From NIOZ-UU13 sp049287505 (GTDB lineage: Bacteria; Planctomycetota; Phycisphaerae; Sedimentisphaerales; Anaerobacaceae), in assembly GCA_049287505.1 (NCBI GenBank), contig JBAQFY010000444.1, forward strand, positions 1 to 29,720: a DNA stretch of 29,720 bases. The letters are read 5' to 3'. The notes beneath the pieces are model-generated. The model was not told the origin of the DNA. It ran no database searches and saw only the letters and a list, made by a program, of their open reading frames with translations. This document shows, one piece after another, positions 14,894 to 24,400 of this stretch. A program made the position numbers and the translations under genes. Position 1 is the stretch's first letter; each line of letters opens with the position of its first letter.

Positions 14894-14966
14894 TGTAAAA
14901 TACTAATTTCCAGAGTGGGAATTAGTTGGGTCGTAACTTTTTTAATATGTTTTGGAGGTTAATATT
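14894..14966 (+). promoter_or_regulatory. Conserved 73-nt leader with hairpin, copy 1
   Basis: It runs from TGTAAAA to the start codon. It contains an inverted repeat, CTAATTTCCA (14903-14912) pairing with TGGGAATTAG (14916-14925), then GTAACTTTTTTAA and a GGAGG ribosome site 8 nt before the ATG. Almost the same block precedes the two paralogous genes at 16009 and 17422. Confidence 0.75.
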
Positions 14967-15632
14967 ATGAAGAAGTACCTAATTTCAGCCGTCGCTATTC
15001 TGGTGGTTCTGGCTTTGGCGTGGGCCGCATTTGGACAGGCGGAAGAAAGGGCCAGCCAACGGGAGAGTATGAGGCAAAGATTCCAGAATATGTCTGAACA
15101 GGAAAGGGAGCAGTTTAGGGCACAGATGCGTGAAAGAGGGGGACGTGGCGGATTTATGAGCCCTGAAGAGCAGGAAAAGGCCATTAAAGCGATTGAAGAA
15201 CAACTGGCGAAGCTCAAAGCGGCCCCCCAGATTGCGCCACCTGAAGGCGGATTTCAAAACCTTTCGGAGGACGAAAGAGCCAATCTACGAGAGAAGATGA
15301 CGAAGGCCCGTCAGGAACGGCAGACAATACTTCAGACAATCATAGCACAAGTTGCCAGGCTTCAGGGTCGAATGCAGCCGGCGGAAGAAGCCGGACAATA
15401 TATCATATTAAACGTTGGCGACCTGAAGCCCATCCAGGACTCGGCTGTGAAAGAGAAGGCCAAGGAGACGGCCCAGCTTCTCGAAAGGCTGATTGCCAGA
15501 GGTAGTGGCCAAAGAGGACCTGGAGGCAGGCAGCCAGGGTCGGGCCAAAGGCCTGAAGGCGGTCAGCGGGGCGGCCGGGGAACGAGGACGCCTGGTGGCC
15601 CAGAAGGCTCAGGCGGACAGGGAAATCGTTGA
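14967..15632 (+). CDS. Secreted coiled-coil protein with Gly/Arg/Gln-rich tail, paralogue 1
   Basis: A 221-residue protein of unknown function. The ATG at 14967 follows GGAGG; the TTG upstream at 14952 overlaps that site and is not used. An N-terminal signal peptide ends near AFGQ (about residue 24), probably cleaved by signal peptidase I, so the protein is periplasmic or secreted. Residues 25-185 are charged and helical, with the repeated motif MSEQEREQFRAQMRER and the units EEQLAKLKA, LSEDERANLREKM and VKEKAKETAQLLERLIAR, which recur in the two following paralogues. The last 40 residues are low-complexity Gly/Arg/Gln/Pro. There is no catalytic motif. The coiled-coil form loosely resembles small periplasmic chaperone-like proteins, but I do not assign a family. 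Confidence 0.78.
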   Translation: MKKYLISAVAILVVLALAWAAFGQAEERASQRESMRQRFQNMSEQEREQFRAQMRERGGRGGFMSPEEQEKAIKAIEEQLAKLKAAPQIAPPEGGFQNLSEDERANLREKMTKARQERQTILQTIIAQVARLQGRMQPAEEAGQYIILNVGDLKPIQDSAVKEKAKETAQLLERLIARGSGQRGPGGRQPGSGQRPEGGQRGGRGTRTPGGPEGSGGQGNR

Positions 15633-15644
15633 GTTTCAAACAAC

Positions 15645-15670
15645 AAAGCGCCGGTGGGTTAAAGCGCTTT
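15645..15670. repeat. AAAGCGC/GCGCTTT inverted repeat downstream of paralogue 1
   Basis: AAAGCGC (15645-15651) and GCGCTTT (15664-15670) can form a small hairpin just after the stop codon. It may act with the stronger hairpin at 15715 in ending transcription. Confidence 0.4.
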
Positions 15671-15714
15671 GACTGCAAGTGTGGATTATAGTAGCGAAAG
15701 TAGTATGATATCGA

Positions 15715-15749
15715 GCGACCTGCCCCGGTCTCTATCGGGGCAGGTTCGC
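15715..15749 (+). terminator. Strong hairpin, possible terminator after paralogue 1
   Basis: ACCTGCCCCG (15718-15727) pairs perfectly with CGGGGCAGGT (15736-15745), extended by GCG/CGC across a bulge. Only TTT follows at once, with a longer T-run beginning some 15 nt later, so termination is plausible but not certain. The rest of the gap to 15935 contains a GGCTACGCTCAAGGCGGGC stretch related to the nested insertion family and no gene. Confidence 0.55.
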
Positions 15750-15935
15750 TTTGGTATGAGCGGCTTTTTTTACATCTGGAAGTGTGGGGTGAGCTGCCAC
15801 ACGCTTCTGGCATTAGGTGGGTAGGAGATGCCTTCCCCTTTGACTCTTCGGCTACGCTCAAGGCGGGCTTTTTTCGCTCAGGGCTAAAGGCTTTTTCCGT
15901 TTGCGTCCTTGTCTTACAACAGATATGATAGGGTT

Positions 15936-16008
15936 TGTAAAAAAACTAATTTCCAGAGTGGGAATTAGTTGGGTCGTAACTTTTTAATCTGTTTTGGAGG
16001 CTAATATT
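15936..16008 (+). promoter_or_regulatory. Conserved 73-nt leader with hairpin, copy 2
   Basis: The hairpin CTAATTTCCA/TGGGAATTAG (15946-15955 and 15959-15968) and the following GGGTCGTAACTTTTT and TTTTGGAGG match copy 1 almost exactly. It ends at the ATG of paralogue 2. Confidence 0.75.
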
Positions 16009-17235
16009 ATGAAGAGGTGCCTAATTTTAATTGTGGCCGTCTTGGTGGTTCTGGCAGTAGTGGGAGCCGCATTTGGGCAGGAGGAAGAAAGGACCAGACA
16101 GAGAGAGAATATGAGGCAAAGATTTCAGAATATGTCAGAGGCCGAAAGAGAGAAGTTCAGGGCCGAAATGCAGGAGAGAAGAGAGAAATGGGATAGTATG
16201 TCTGAGGAGGAAAGGGAGAAGTTCAGGGCCGAGATGCGCGAGAGGTTTGGTGCCGGACGTTCCGGCATAGGGCGGGAGGAACAGCTCAAAGCCATCGAAA
16301 CGATTGAAGAGCAAGTTGCAAAACTGAAAGCAAGTATAGAAGCCATAAGTCCTGAAGACCGAAGCCGACTTCGAGAGCTTTCTGAAGAGGAAAGAACCAA
16401 ATTAAGAGAGAAGATGGCCAAAGCGTTTCGAGAGCGACAGACAGCGATTGGAGCCATTGAAGAGCAGCTTGCGAAACTGAGAGGCCCAGGGCAACCACAA
16501 GCAGGACGTGAGCCGTCCATCGATGAGCTGAGGGCGATTCAGGAACTGGCGGTTAAAGAGAAGGCCACACAAACAGCCGGTCGTCTGGAAAGGCTGATTG
16601 CCCGGTACCAGAGGGAATCGAGAGTCAGGGAGCCGGAACCCATGCCAAGGCCTGAAAGATTAGAGAGACCGCAGAGGGAGCGGCCGGCAAGGCAAGAAAG
16701 AGATATCCAAGGCGAAAGCTCGGGCAAAAGAGCACCGGAGTTTGAGCTAAACAGCTTTGATGGCAAAACTGTAAGTCTTTCCGACTACAGGGGCAAAATT
16801 GTTGTGCTGGAGTGGTTCAACTTCGAGTGTCCATTTTCCCGATACCATTACGAGACAAAAAATACGATGGTCGAGCTTGCGAATAAGTACAAGGGCAACA
16901 ATGTCGTCTGGTTCGCAGTGAACAGCACAAACCATACAACTCCAGCGGCGAACAAAGACTTTGCGGAGAAACATAAGCTACCGTATCCAATACTTGATGA
17001 CAGGTCAGGCAAGGTTGGCCGAGCCTACGTTGCTGAGACTACGCCCCATATATACATCATAAATCCGAGAGGCAGGATTGTCTATGAGGGAGCAATTGAT
17101 GACTCGCCATTGGGCCAGAAGAAAGAAGGCATGGTGAACTACGTTGACAATGCCCTGGCGGAGCTGACCGCCGGTAAAGCAGTTAGCACGGTGAAAACCA
17201 AGCCTTATGGCTGCACTGTAAAATACGCTCAATAA
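16009..17235 (+). CDS. Secreted coiled-coil protein fused to a redoxin (thioredoxin-fold) domain, paralogue 2
   Basis: A 408-residue protein. The ATG at 16009 follows GGAGG by 8 nt. A signal peptide ends near AFGQ. Residues about 25-230 form the charged helical region shared with its neighbours, here with the unit MSE-x-EREKFRAEM repeated in tandem. From about residue 240 comes a redoxin/AhpC-TSA type domain: KRAPEFELNSFDGKTVSLSD, then VVLEWFNFECPFSRYHY with one Cys in the active-site position rather than CxxC, a TTPHIYIINPRGRIVYEGA segment containing the family cis-Pro, and a C-terminal TKPYGCTVKYAQ with a second Cys. Such domains are exported thiol-dependent reductase or peroxidase-like proteins. 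The joining of this domain to the coiled-coil region is a real in-frame fusion within one open frame. Enzyme activity is not established. Confidence 0.82.
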   Translation: MKRCLILIVAVLVVLAVVGAAFGQEEERTRQRENMRQRFQNMSEAEREKFRAEMQERREKWDSMSEEEREKFRAEMRERFGAGRSGIGREEQLKAIETIEEQVAKLKASIEAISPEDRSRLRELSEEERTKLREKMAKAFRERQTAIGAIEEQLAKLRGPGQPQAGREPSIDELRAIQELAVKEKATQTAGRLERLIARYQRESRVREPEPMPRPERLERPQRERPARQERDIQGESSGKRAPEFELNSFDGKTVSLSDYRGKIVVLEWFNFECPFSRYHYETKNTMVELANKYKGNNVVWFAVNSTNHTTPAANKDFAEKHKLPYPILDDRSGKVGRAYVAETTPHIYIINPRGRIVYEGAIDDSPLGQKKEGMVNYVDNALAELTAGKAVSTVKTKPYGCTVKYAQ

Positions 17236-17347
17236 GGCCCGTCAGGTCCTAAAGAAAAGAACAAACGAAGGGACCCGGCGAGTGACTTGGCTTGCCGCAA
17301 AAAAAGACTGCGCATTTGCATTTGTGCCGAACAGAAGAGGGCAGATT

Positions 17348-17421
17348 TGTAAAAAGGCTAATTCCCATCGTGGGAATCAGTTTGTGTGTAACTTTTTTAA
17401 CATATTTTGGAGGTCAGTATT
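17348..17421 (+). promoter_or_regulatory. Conserved 74-nt leader with hairpin, copy 3
   Basis: The hairpin CTAATTCCCA (17358-17367) pairs with TGGGAATCAG (17371-17380). Compared with copies 1 and 2, a U-G pair has become C-G and one A-U pair has become A-C, while loop bases differ. The downstream GTAACTTTTTTAA and TTTTGGAGG are kept. Confidence 0.7.
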
Positions 17422-17925
17422 ATGAAGCGGTACTTAATGTCAGCAGTGGTCGTTCTGGTGGTTCTGGCGGTGGCGTGGCTTGCATTCGGCCAGGAGCAAA
17501 GTGAGCGGGCGCAGCGTATGGCCCAATACCGTCAGGCACAAATGAAGGCGATTGAAGCGATTCAAGAGCAGGCTGCAAAGCTTAAAGCAGGTATGGAAGC
17601 CTCAAGTTTTGACCGAAGCCGATTTCAGGAGCTTTCTGAGGAAGAAAGAGCCAAATTAAGGGAAAGATTCACGAAGATGCGAGAAGAGCGGCAGCAGGCA
17701 CTTGGAGTGATTGAACAGCAAATTATGATGCTCAAAGGCCGACGGCAACTTGACACGGAGCATGAAGAATCCATAGCTGAGCTTCAGGCGATTTATGCTT
17801 TGGCGACATCGGAAAAAGCCGAGAAAACAGCCAAGCATCTCGAAGAGCTAATCGCAAAGCACAACAAAGAATATGAAGACACTATGCAGAAGCTTGGATT
17901 AGAGCAGTTCGGGGGAAGGCGTTAA
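17422..17925 (+). CDS. Secreted coiled-coil protein, paralogue 3
   Basis: A 167-residue protein of unknown function, the shortest of the three paralogues. The ATG at 17422 follows GGAGG by 8 nt. The signal peptide (MKRYLMSAVVVLVVLAVAWL to AFGQ) is nearly the same as in the other two. The mature part is charged and helical with the shared blocks AIEAIQEQAAKLKAGMEA, ELSEEERAKLRERFTKMREE, AIYALATSEKAEKTAKHLEEL. It has neither the Gly/Arg tail of paralogue 1 nor the redoxin domain of paralogue 2, so it shows the common core of the family. A strong terminator follows. The function is not recognised. Confidence 0.78.
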   Translation: MKRYLMSAVVVLVVLAVAWLAFGQEQSERAQRMAQYRQAQMKAIEAIQEQAAKLKAGMEASSFDRSRFQELSEEERAKLRERFTKMREERQQALGVIEQQIMMLKGRRQLDTEHEESIAELQAIYALATSEKAEKTAKHLEELIAKHNKEYEDTMQKLGLEQFGGRR

Positions 17926-17952
17926 GACCCCAGACGAAGTACCGGCAGTAAA

Positions 17953-18012
17953 GGCTCTTCTTTGCCAAAGCGTGTTTTTTACGAAACACATTGGCAAGGA
18001 CGGGCCTTTTTT
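17953..18012 (+). terminator. Intrinsic terminator after paralogue 3
   Basis: A long, nearly continuous stem pairs GGCTC...TTTGCCAA with TTGGCAA...GGGCC, with GTGTTT/AAACAC pairing inside, and is followed immediately by six T residues (18007-18012). It separates the paralogue cluster from the glycosidase genes. Confidence 0.85.
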
Positions 18013-18101
18013 ATTAAAATATGGAGGTTTCAAAGGTTTGATTAACAAGTGTCGTTAAATTTATCTGGATTAATCTCTCGCAAAAAGAAAGGAAGTGAAA
18101 A

Positions 18102-21100
18102 TTGAAAAGGTCCTGGATTTCTCCAATTGTACTTTTGTTTGTGGTTTGTTGTTTTTTCGCTTATGGTAGATTATCGCAGGCCGGCGTTGGAGAAAGATTG
18201 ACGTACATCGACCTTATTCACAGACTTACCGACTTGGAGCACTTGGCAACGCTGCCTGTACCGGACGAAAAGTGTGCTCAGTGGTCGAGCTATGACCGGC
18301 GGAGTAAGTATGATGAAATATCGGGTAAGTACATCGATTGGTCGGCTAACGGCGATGGTGACGGTATCATACGCAAGGAAGACGACAGACAAGTCTTTGC
18401 GGAGATAGAAGGGCCCGGAGTAATCTGGCGAATATGGTCGGCATTGGCAAAGGAGGGGCACGTAAAGATTTATCTCGATGGTGCCGAGGAGCCTGCTATT
18501 GACCTGCCGTTTATAGGGTACTTCAATCGGGAGAATGAGCCTTTTACTCATCCTGCTCTGGTGCATACGACGGCAAGGGGACAGAACTGCTATGTCCCTA
18601 TTCCGTTCCAGAAATCGTGTAAAATCACAGCGGAGGGAGATTGGGGGAGGTACTACCATTTTACGTACACGACTTACCCTAAGGGAACCATTCTGCCGAC
18701 GTTTAAGTGTAACCTTTCCGCTGCCGAATCCGAAGCGCTTGATAGAGCAAACCAGATACTTACTCGATGTGGTCTGGACCCCGCAGGGCAGCGTCCAGGT
18801 CAAGTAACAATCGAGCAAGAGGATATGACGGCTGCTCCCGGCTCGACAGTGACTGTTGCCAGGTTAAGAGGCGAACGTGCGATTACTTCTATTCGGGTGA
18901 GTATGGATTTGCCTGAATCTCCAGAGGACCGTGATGTTCTCCGCGAGCTTGTTTTGAGTATAAGTTGGGATGGTGAATCCAATCCGAGCGTATGGGTGCC
19001 GTTAGGAGACTTCTTTGGTACCGCTGCCGGCTTTAACAAGTACAAGTCTCTACCTTTGGGGATGACTGATGAATCCCGCCCGTCAAAGACGGGACGGGAT
19101 GAAGGCTTTTACTGTTACTGGTATATGCCTTTTGAGAAAAGTGCACTAATAGAGTTAACCAATGATGGTGAAAAGGAACGGCAAGTTAGTTTTACAATTA
19201 CACATGCTCCGCTTACAAAGCCGATTAAGAATCTCGGAAGATTCCACGCAAAGTGGCACCGTGATGTATTCCTGCCTGAAGAGCCTAACCGAAGAGCAAT
19301 TGACTGGACTATGCTCAGGACGGAAGGGCGGGGACGTTATTGTGGCGTGATGCTGCATGTTTGGAATCCGAGAGGCGGATGGTGGGGTGAGGGAGACGAG
19401 AAATTTTTCGTCGATGGCGAAAAATTCCCCTCTACGATTGGCACCGGCTCGGAAGACTACTTCGGCTATGCCTGGTGTGACCCGACGCTGTTTAGTAACT
19501 GCTACCACAATCAGACAATAAGTATGGGTAACCGCGGGCACGTCTCCGTGAACCGCTGGCATATAACTGACAATGTGCCGTTCCAAAAATCCTTCGAGGC
19601 AGCGATTGAGAAATACTATCCGAATAGCAAGCCGACACTTTATGCCGCTACGGCTTACTGGTATCAGGCGGCAGGTCAGGCGGACCCGTATAAACCGACG
19701 CCTGTTACTGAGCGGACAGGATACTGGGGGCCGATAGAGGTCTTTAAGGTTAAAGGGGCAATAGAAGGCGAAACGATGAAAATTCTTTCGAAAACAGGTG
19801 GTAATGCAGCCCGGCAGGACTTGAGCGGGTTCGGTGTGGACTGGAGTAACGAGGCGCATCTTTGGTGGATTGAGGGAAAGTTAGGTGATACGCTTGAGTT
19901 AGCCGTGCCGTTAGAGAAAACCGCAACATACAGACTGAAAATGCAGCTTACGAAGGCAATTGATTATGGCATTGTTCAGCTTTATCTGGATGGTAAGAAG
20001 CTCGGCGGGCCGATTGACCTTTTCAATAACGGGGTGATACCAACCGATGTTCTCGATATGGGTATTCATAAACTCAGCAAGGGTCAGCACACATTGAGAG
20101 TTGAGATTGTTGATGCGAATGAAAAAGCGGTGAAGAAGTATATGTTTGGGCTTGATTACCTCAAGCTGGAAGAAGTTGCATCAAGTTTTTATCTGCCGGA
20201 GAACCCATCTTATACGATTTTTGATTCTGTGCGTGATTCAGTGAGGTTTGCGGAGCGCACGTTGGTTCCTTACGAGGGGCATCTTTGTTGCAAGTCGAGC
20301 TTTGTAAATGAGCAGGGCGATGTAATGGGCTGGCATGATTTTGGTAATCTTGAAGGGCCGGGCTGGGCGGCAAATGCAGTCGGCGGCGCTTATGAAATCT
20401 ATTTGTTTGCCAAACATATCAAAAACCCATCTCTGGCCCAGAAAGCTCTTTCTCTGCTGGACCATGTATTGGAGGACGGATTCATCAACTATGAAACGGG
20501 ATTCATCACAGGCTACCGGGAAACCACCACCGCTCGATTCTGCCTTAATTACCAGCACAAGAATAACTGGTTCTGTCCCGGCTCGATGGCAAAAGTCGCA
20601 TATCAGCTTCTTATTTTTAGCGACAAGCTTGATGGAGAACGAAGGCGTAAAATGCGCCAAGCAGCCGTAAAGACGGCGGAATGGCTCAACACGAATGTGA
20701 AGTCCACATCGAACGGCTGGTTTCCCCGTCGCTGCGAACCCGGCGGGAAGCATTACCCTAAGAATGCCTACGGCGACTCAGATATCTTATTCCAGAAAAG
20801 TGGTGACGGGTTATTCATTATTCAGTTATATACGGGGCTTACAAGGCGAGGACTTGCAGACTATACAGAAATAGTCAGACAAAAGACAAACATCTTTATT
20901 GAAGCGGACGGGTTCTTTGGAAGCATTAATCACGATACTTATGACGAACATGAAAATGTTGCATACTCTGTGGCGTTCCGTGTCCTGCGAGAGGCGGCCA
21001 AGTTACTCGGTGACCAGACAGTCCGTGATTTTGCCTACGAAAAATGCATTGGGGGTCTGGACCAATTTAAGATGGAAGAAAATAGAAACGAAGTACAGAC

Positions 21101-21434
21101 CAAAGGGCTGCTCTTTATGGAGAAAAGCTGGGATACGGCTTACCTGTGGGAAAACGCCGAGGCGGCATTGGCGTATATCGAAGCTTATATTGATACCAAT
21201 AACGAGCCGTATCTTTCCGATGGGCTTACTATCCTGCGGGCGATAGCTAAACACCATCATGGCCCGTATGGTTTTTTGACTGAAGGAGTGGACTGGAATA
21301 ATCACGTGGGCAAACAGCATCATTTCAATCAAGCCGAGTACGAGGACATCAAATATACTGAGCCTCTTTTAAATAACCTGCATATTGTGGAGCCAACTTT
21401 GCTGGCAATCAAACTTGAGGATGTGGTTCATTAA
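18102..21434 (+). CDS. Secreted GH172 (DUF2961) glycosidase with beta-sandwich and alpha-helical C-terminal regions
   Basis: A 1110-residue exported protein. The start is TTG at 18102, backed by AAGGAAGTG just upstream, and gives a clear signal peptide to about residue 27. Residues 28-510 match GH172/DUF2961: YDRRSKYDE, EIEGPGVIWRIW, EGFYCYWYMPF, GGWWGEGDEKFFVDGE and GTGSEDYFGYAW (near 447). The Glu in GEGDEK and the Glu in GTGSED are 21 residues apart, the same spacing as the two catalytic Glu I recall for the bifidobacterial alpha-fructofuranosidase of this family. Residues about 580-690 resemble a carbohydrate-binding beta-sandwich. Residues about 720-1110 are helical with many aromatic residues (GWHDFGNLEGPGW, GSMAKVAYQLL), suggesting an alpha/alpha-barrel like six-hairpin glycosidases. 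The GH116-like gene follows after 51 nt. The substrate is unknown. Confidence 0.85.
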   Translation: MKRSWISPIVLLFVVCCFFAYGRLSQAGVGERLTYIDLIHRLTDLEHLATLPVPDEKCAQWSSYDRRSKYDEISGKYIDWSANGDGDGIIRKEDDRQVFAEIEGPGVIWRIWSALAKEGHVKIYLDGAEEPAIDLPFIGYFNRENEPFTHPALVHTTARGQNCYVPIPFQKSCKITAEGDWGRYYHFTYTTYPKGTILPTFKCNLSAAESEALDRANQILTRCGLDPAGQRPGQVTIEQEDMTAAPGSTVTVARLRGERAITSIRVSMDLPESPEDRDVLRELVLSISWDGESNPSVWVPLGDFFGTAAGFNKYKSLPLGMTDESRPSKTGRDEGFYCYWYMPFEKSALIELTNDGEKERQVSFTITHAPLTKPIKNLGRFHAKWHRDVFLPEEPNRRAIDWTMLRTEGRGRYCGVMLHVWNPRGGWWGEGDEKFFVDGEKFPSTIGTGSEDYFGYAWCDPTLFSNCYHNQTISMGNRGHVSVNRWHITDNVPFQKSFEAAIEKYYPNSKPTLYAATAYWYQAAGQADPYKPTPVTERTGYWGPIEVFKVKGAIEGETMKILSKTGGNAARQDLSGFGVDWSNEAHLWWIEGKLGDTLELAVPLEKTATYRLKMQLTKAIDYGIVQLYLDGKKLGGPIDLFNNGVIPTDVLDMGIHKLSKGQHTLRVEIVDANEKAVKKYMFGLDYLKLEEVASSFYLPENPSYTIFDSVRDSVRFAERTLVPYEGHLCCKSSFVNEQGDVMGWHDFGNLEGPGWAANAVGGAYEIYLFAKHIKNPSLAQKALSLLDHVLEDGFINYETGFITGYRETTTARFCLNYQHKNNWFCPGSMAKVAYQLLIFSDKLDGERRRKMRQAAVKTAEWLNTNVKSTSNGWFPRRCEPGGKHYPKNAYGDSDILFQKSGDGLFIIQLYTGLTRRGLADYTEIVRQKTNIFIEADGFFGSINHDTYDEHENVAYSVAFRVLREAAKLLGDQTVRDFAYEKCIGGLDQFKMEENRNEVQTKGLLFMEKSWDTAYLWENAEAALAYIEAYIDTNNEPYLSDGLTILRAIAKHHHGPYGFLTEGVDWNNHVGKQHHFNQAEYEDIKYTEPLLNNLHIVEPTLLAIKLEDVVH

Positions 21435-21485
21435 ACCCGAGAATGTTGAATGTGTATATTTCATTAATGAGAAAGGAAATGAAAG

Positions 21486-24400
21486 ATGAGAAAATTCCGG
21501 ATGGCCATAATTGGAATTGTAGTTTGCGGTTTTTTTATGTGGATACACACGCTTCTAACAGGCGTGACGGTTCACAGCACAGCCGAGGCAGAGGAGCAGC
21601 AGGGGGAACATCTTATTCCTGTGAACAAACAGCTTACACAGGATGCGGTGCAGCGTCTTTTGGGGCGGGGGCGGCAGGAAGTCTATCGCGGCAGGGAGCT
21701 TGGGACGATTGGCATGCCGGTAGGGGGCGTTGCCGCGGGGCAGCTCTATCTGCGTAGTGATGGAACGCTCGGCCTTTGGGAGATTTTCAACCGCGATGTT
21801 TTCACAGGTTACGGTCAGGATAATTACCGCACCTACAGGCCGAGCTCGCCTGTGGACTCCGGTTTTGCTGTCATTGCACAACAAGGTGATAAGGCCTTCG
21901 TGAGAACATTAAACGAAGATTTTGAGAGTGTGGAGTTTATCGGGTTGTACCCTATTGGTATCGTTCGATACCATGAAGATGGATTACCTGTGAGGGTTGC
22001 GCTAACGACTTCTTCTATTTTTATTCCCCTTAATGCGAAAGATTCTGCCCTTCCAGCCACGGTGTTTCATATAGTCGTTGAGAACATCTCCAACACAAAC
22101 GTTCGTGCCGGCGTTTTAGGATGGCTTGAGAACGCGGTTTGCATTCATTCAGCAAAGGCAGTTCATGCCCTGCGCCGAAGCCGAATCGTCAATGAAAAGA
22201 ACAGAACATTGATTGTGCATACAGCAGAGGAAGCACCAGTACCCAAGAATGCGCTGGCCCCTCGGCCGAAAATTGTTCTGGCCGATTTTGAACTCGCAGA
22301 CTATGGCGACTGGAAAATAACCGGAGAGGCTTTCGGGGAAGGACCTGCGAAAGGCGCGCTGCCAAACCAGCAAGAGGTAAGCGGTTTTCTTGGTAAGGGG
22401 CTTATCAATACGTTTCTCGGTGGGGATAAGCCCCATGGCACGCTGACGTTGCCACCTTTCAAAATCTCACGGAATTTTATCAACTTTCTGATAGGCGGTG
22501 GTAGTTTCGCAGGTCAAACGTGCATTAATTTGCTTGTTGATGGCAAAGTGGTACGCTCCGCAACCGGTGAGAACAACGAAAAGCTCGAATGGTATTTCTG
22601 GAACGTTCAGGAATTCGAAGATAAGATGGCGCAAATTCAGATAGTGGACCAATTCTCAGGCGGATGGGGGCATATTAACGTTGACCAGATTGAGCTATCG
22701 GATGAGCCACAGGAAGGGCAAATGGGTCCGCTCGACAAACTTGCAGATTATGGCTCGCTGGTTTTGGCTTCTGCGGAAGAGGGAGCTTCGTCTCAGGATG
22801 TCCGCGAGCTTCTTGCGTTTCTCGGAGATTGGGCTGTAGAGCTTAACGCCGAGGGGGATGTTGCCTGGCCAGTTACCGAGAGACGTAGTACGGCTATGGC
22901 TACTCGTACCGTAGGTTTGGCGCCAGGTGCCGCACACACTTTTATTTTTGTTCTGGCGTGGTTCTTTCCCAATCATCCGAACGGCCATGAGTATGCCAAC
23001 CGCTTCAGCAGTGCTGCCGAGGTTGCTCATTATGTCCTCGATGACTACGAACGGCTTGCCGGTGATACCTCCAAGTGGTATAATACCTACTACGAGGATA
23101 GCACGCTGCCTCGTTGGCTGCTTTTCCGTTTGCACTCCACTGTGTGCAACCTTGCGACGGGGACGTGCCAGTGGTGGAAGAACGGGCGGTTCTGGGCGTG
23201 GGAGGGAGTCGGCTCTTGCCCCGGCACCTGCACCCACGTGTGGAATTACGCTCACGCACCGGCACGCCTTTTCCCACAGCTTGAGCGAAGCGCCAGGGAA
23301 ATGCAGGACTTTGGTGAGGGTTTCGACTCCGAGAGCGGCCTGGTTGGATTCCGGAGCAACCGCGCTTACGCCGCTGATGGGCAATGCGGTACAATACTAA
23401 AAGCCTATCGCGAGCACCAGATGTCCGCTGATGATAGCTTTCTAAAGCGCAATTGGCCTCGCATCAAAAAGGCCCTGGAGTTCTCCATCACCCAGGATGG
23501 TAACGATGACGGCCTTATCGAGAACAGCCAGCACAATACTTACGACATCAACTTCGAGGGACCAAACACGTTTGTCGGCTCGCTGTATCTGGCTGCGCTT
23601 CGCGCCGGGGAAGAAATGGCAAAAGAAATGGGCGACGAGCAGTTTGCCAAACGCTGCCGAAAGATATTCGAAAGCGGCAGCCGACTGAGCGTTGAGCGTC
23701 TTTGGGACGGTGAATATTTCATTCAGCTTGTTGACCTTCAGAAATATCCTAAAAATCAGTATGCAAAAGGGTGCCTGTCGGACCAGCTTTTCGGGCAGGG
23801 CTGGGCACATCAGCTCGGCTTAGGCTACATTTATCCGCCGGAATATGTCAAAAAGGCTCTTCAGTCGGTCTGGAAATATAACTGGGCGCCGGATGTTGGG
23901 CCATACAATGCCGTGCACGAACCGGAGCGCTGGTTTGCAAGGCCCGGCGAGGCGGGACTGTTTACCTGCACCTGGCCCAAGAGTCCGTACCTCGCAGAAG
24001 GCGTTCGCTACAGGAGTGAGGTCTGGACGGGCATCGAGTATCAGGTGGCCGGGCACATGGTCTGGGAAGGTATGGTTGATGAGGCGCTTGCGATTTGCCG
24101 CGGCATCCACGAGCGCTATTACCCGGCCAAACATAATCCATATAATGAGGTCGAGTGCGGCGACCACTATGCGCGGGCAATGGCAAGCTGGGGGGTCTAT
24201 ACGGCCCTTGCGGGCTATGAATACCACGGCCCGAAGGGACATCTGGGCTTTGCGCCGAGGCTAACGCCTGAGAACTTCCGTGCCGCCTTCACAGCCGCCG
24301 AGGGCTGGGGAACGTTTACTCAAAAACGAGACGGCAAAACGCAACAAGAGCAAATCGAGCTTCGCTGGGGACAATTGAGTCTGAGAACTCTTGCCTTTGC

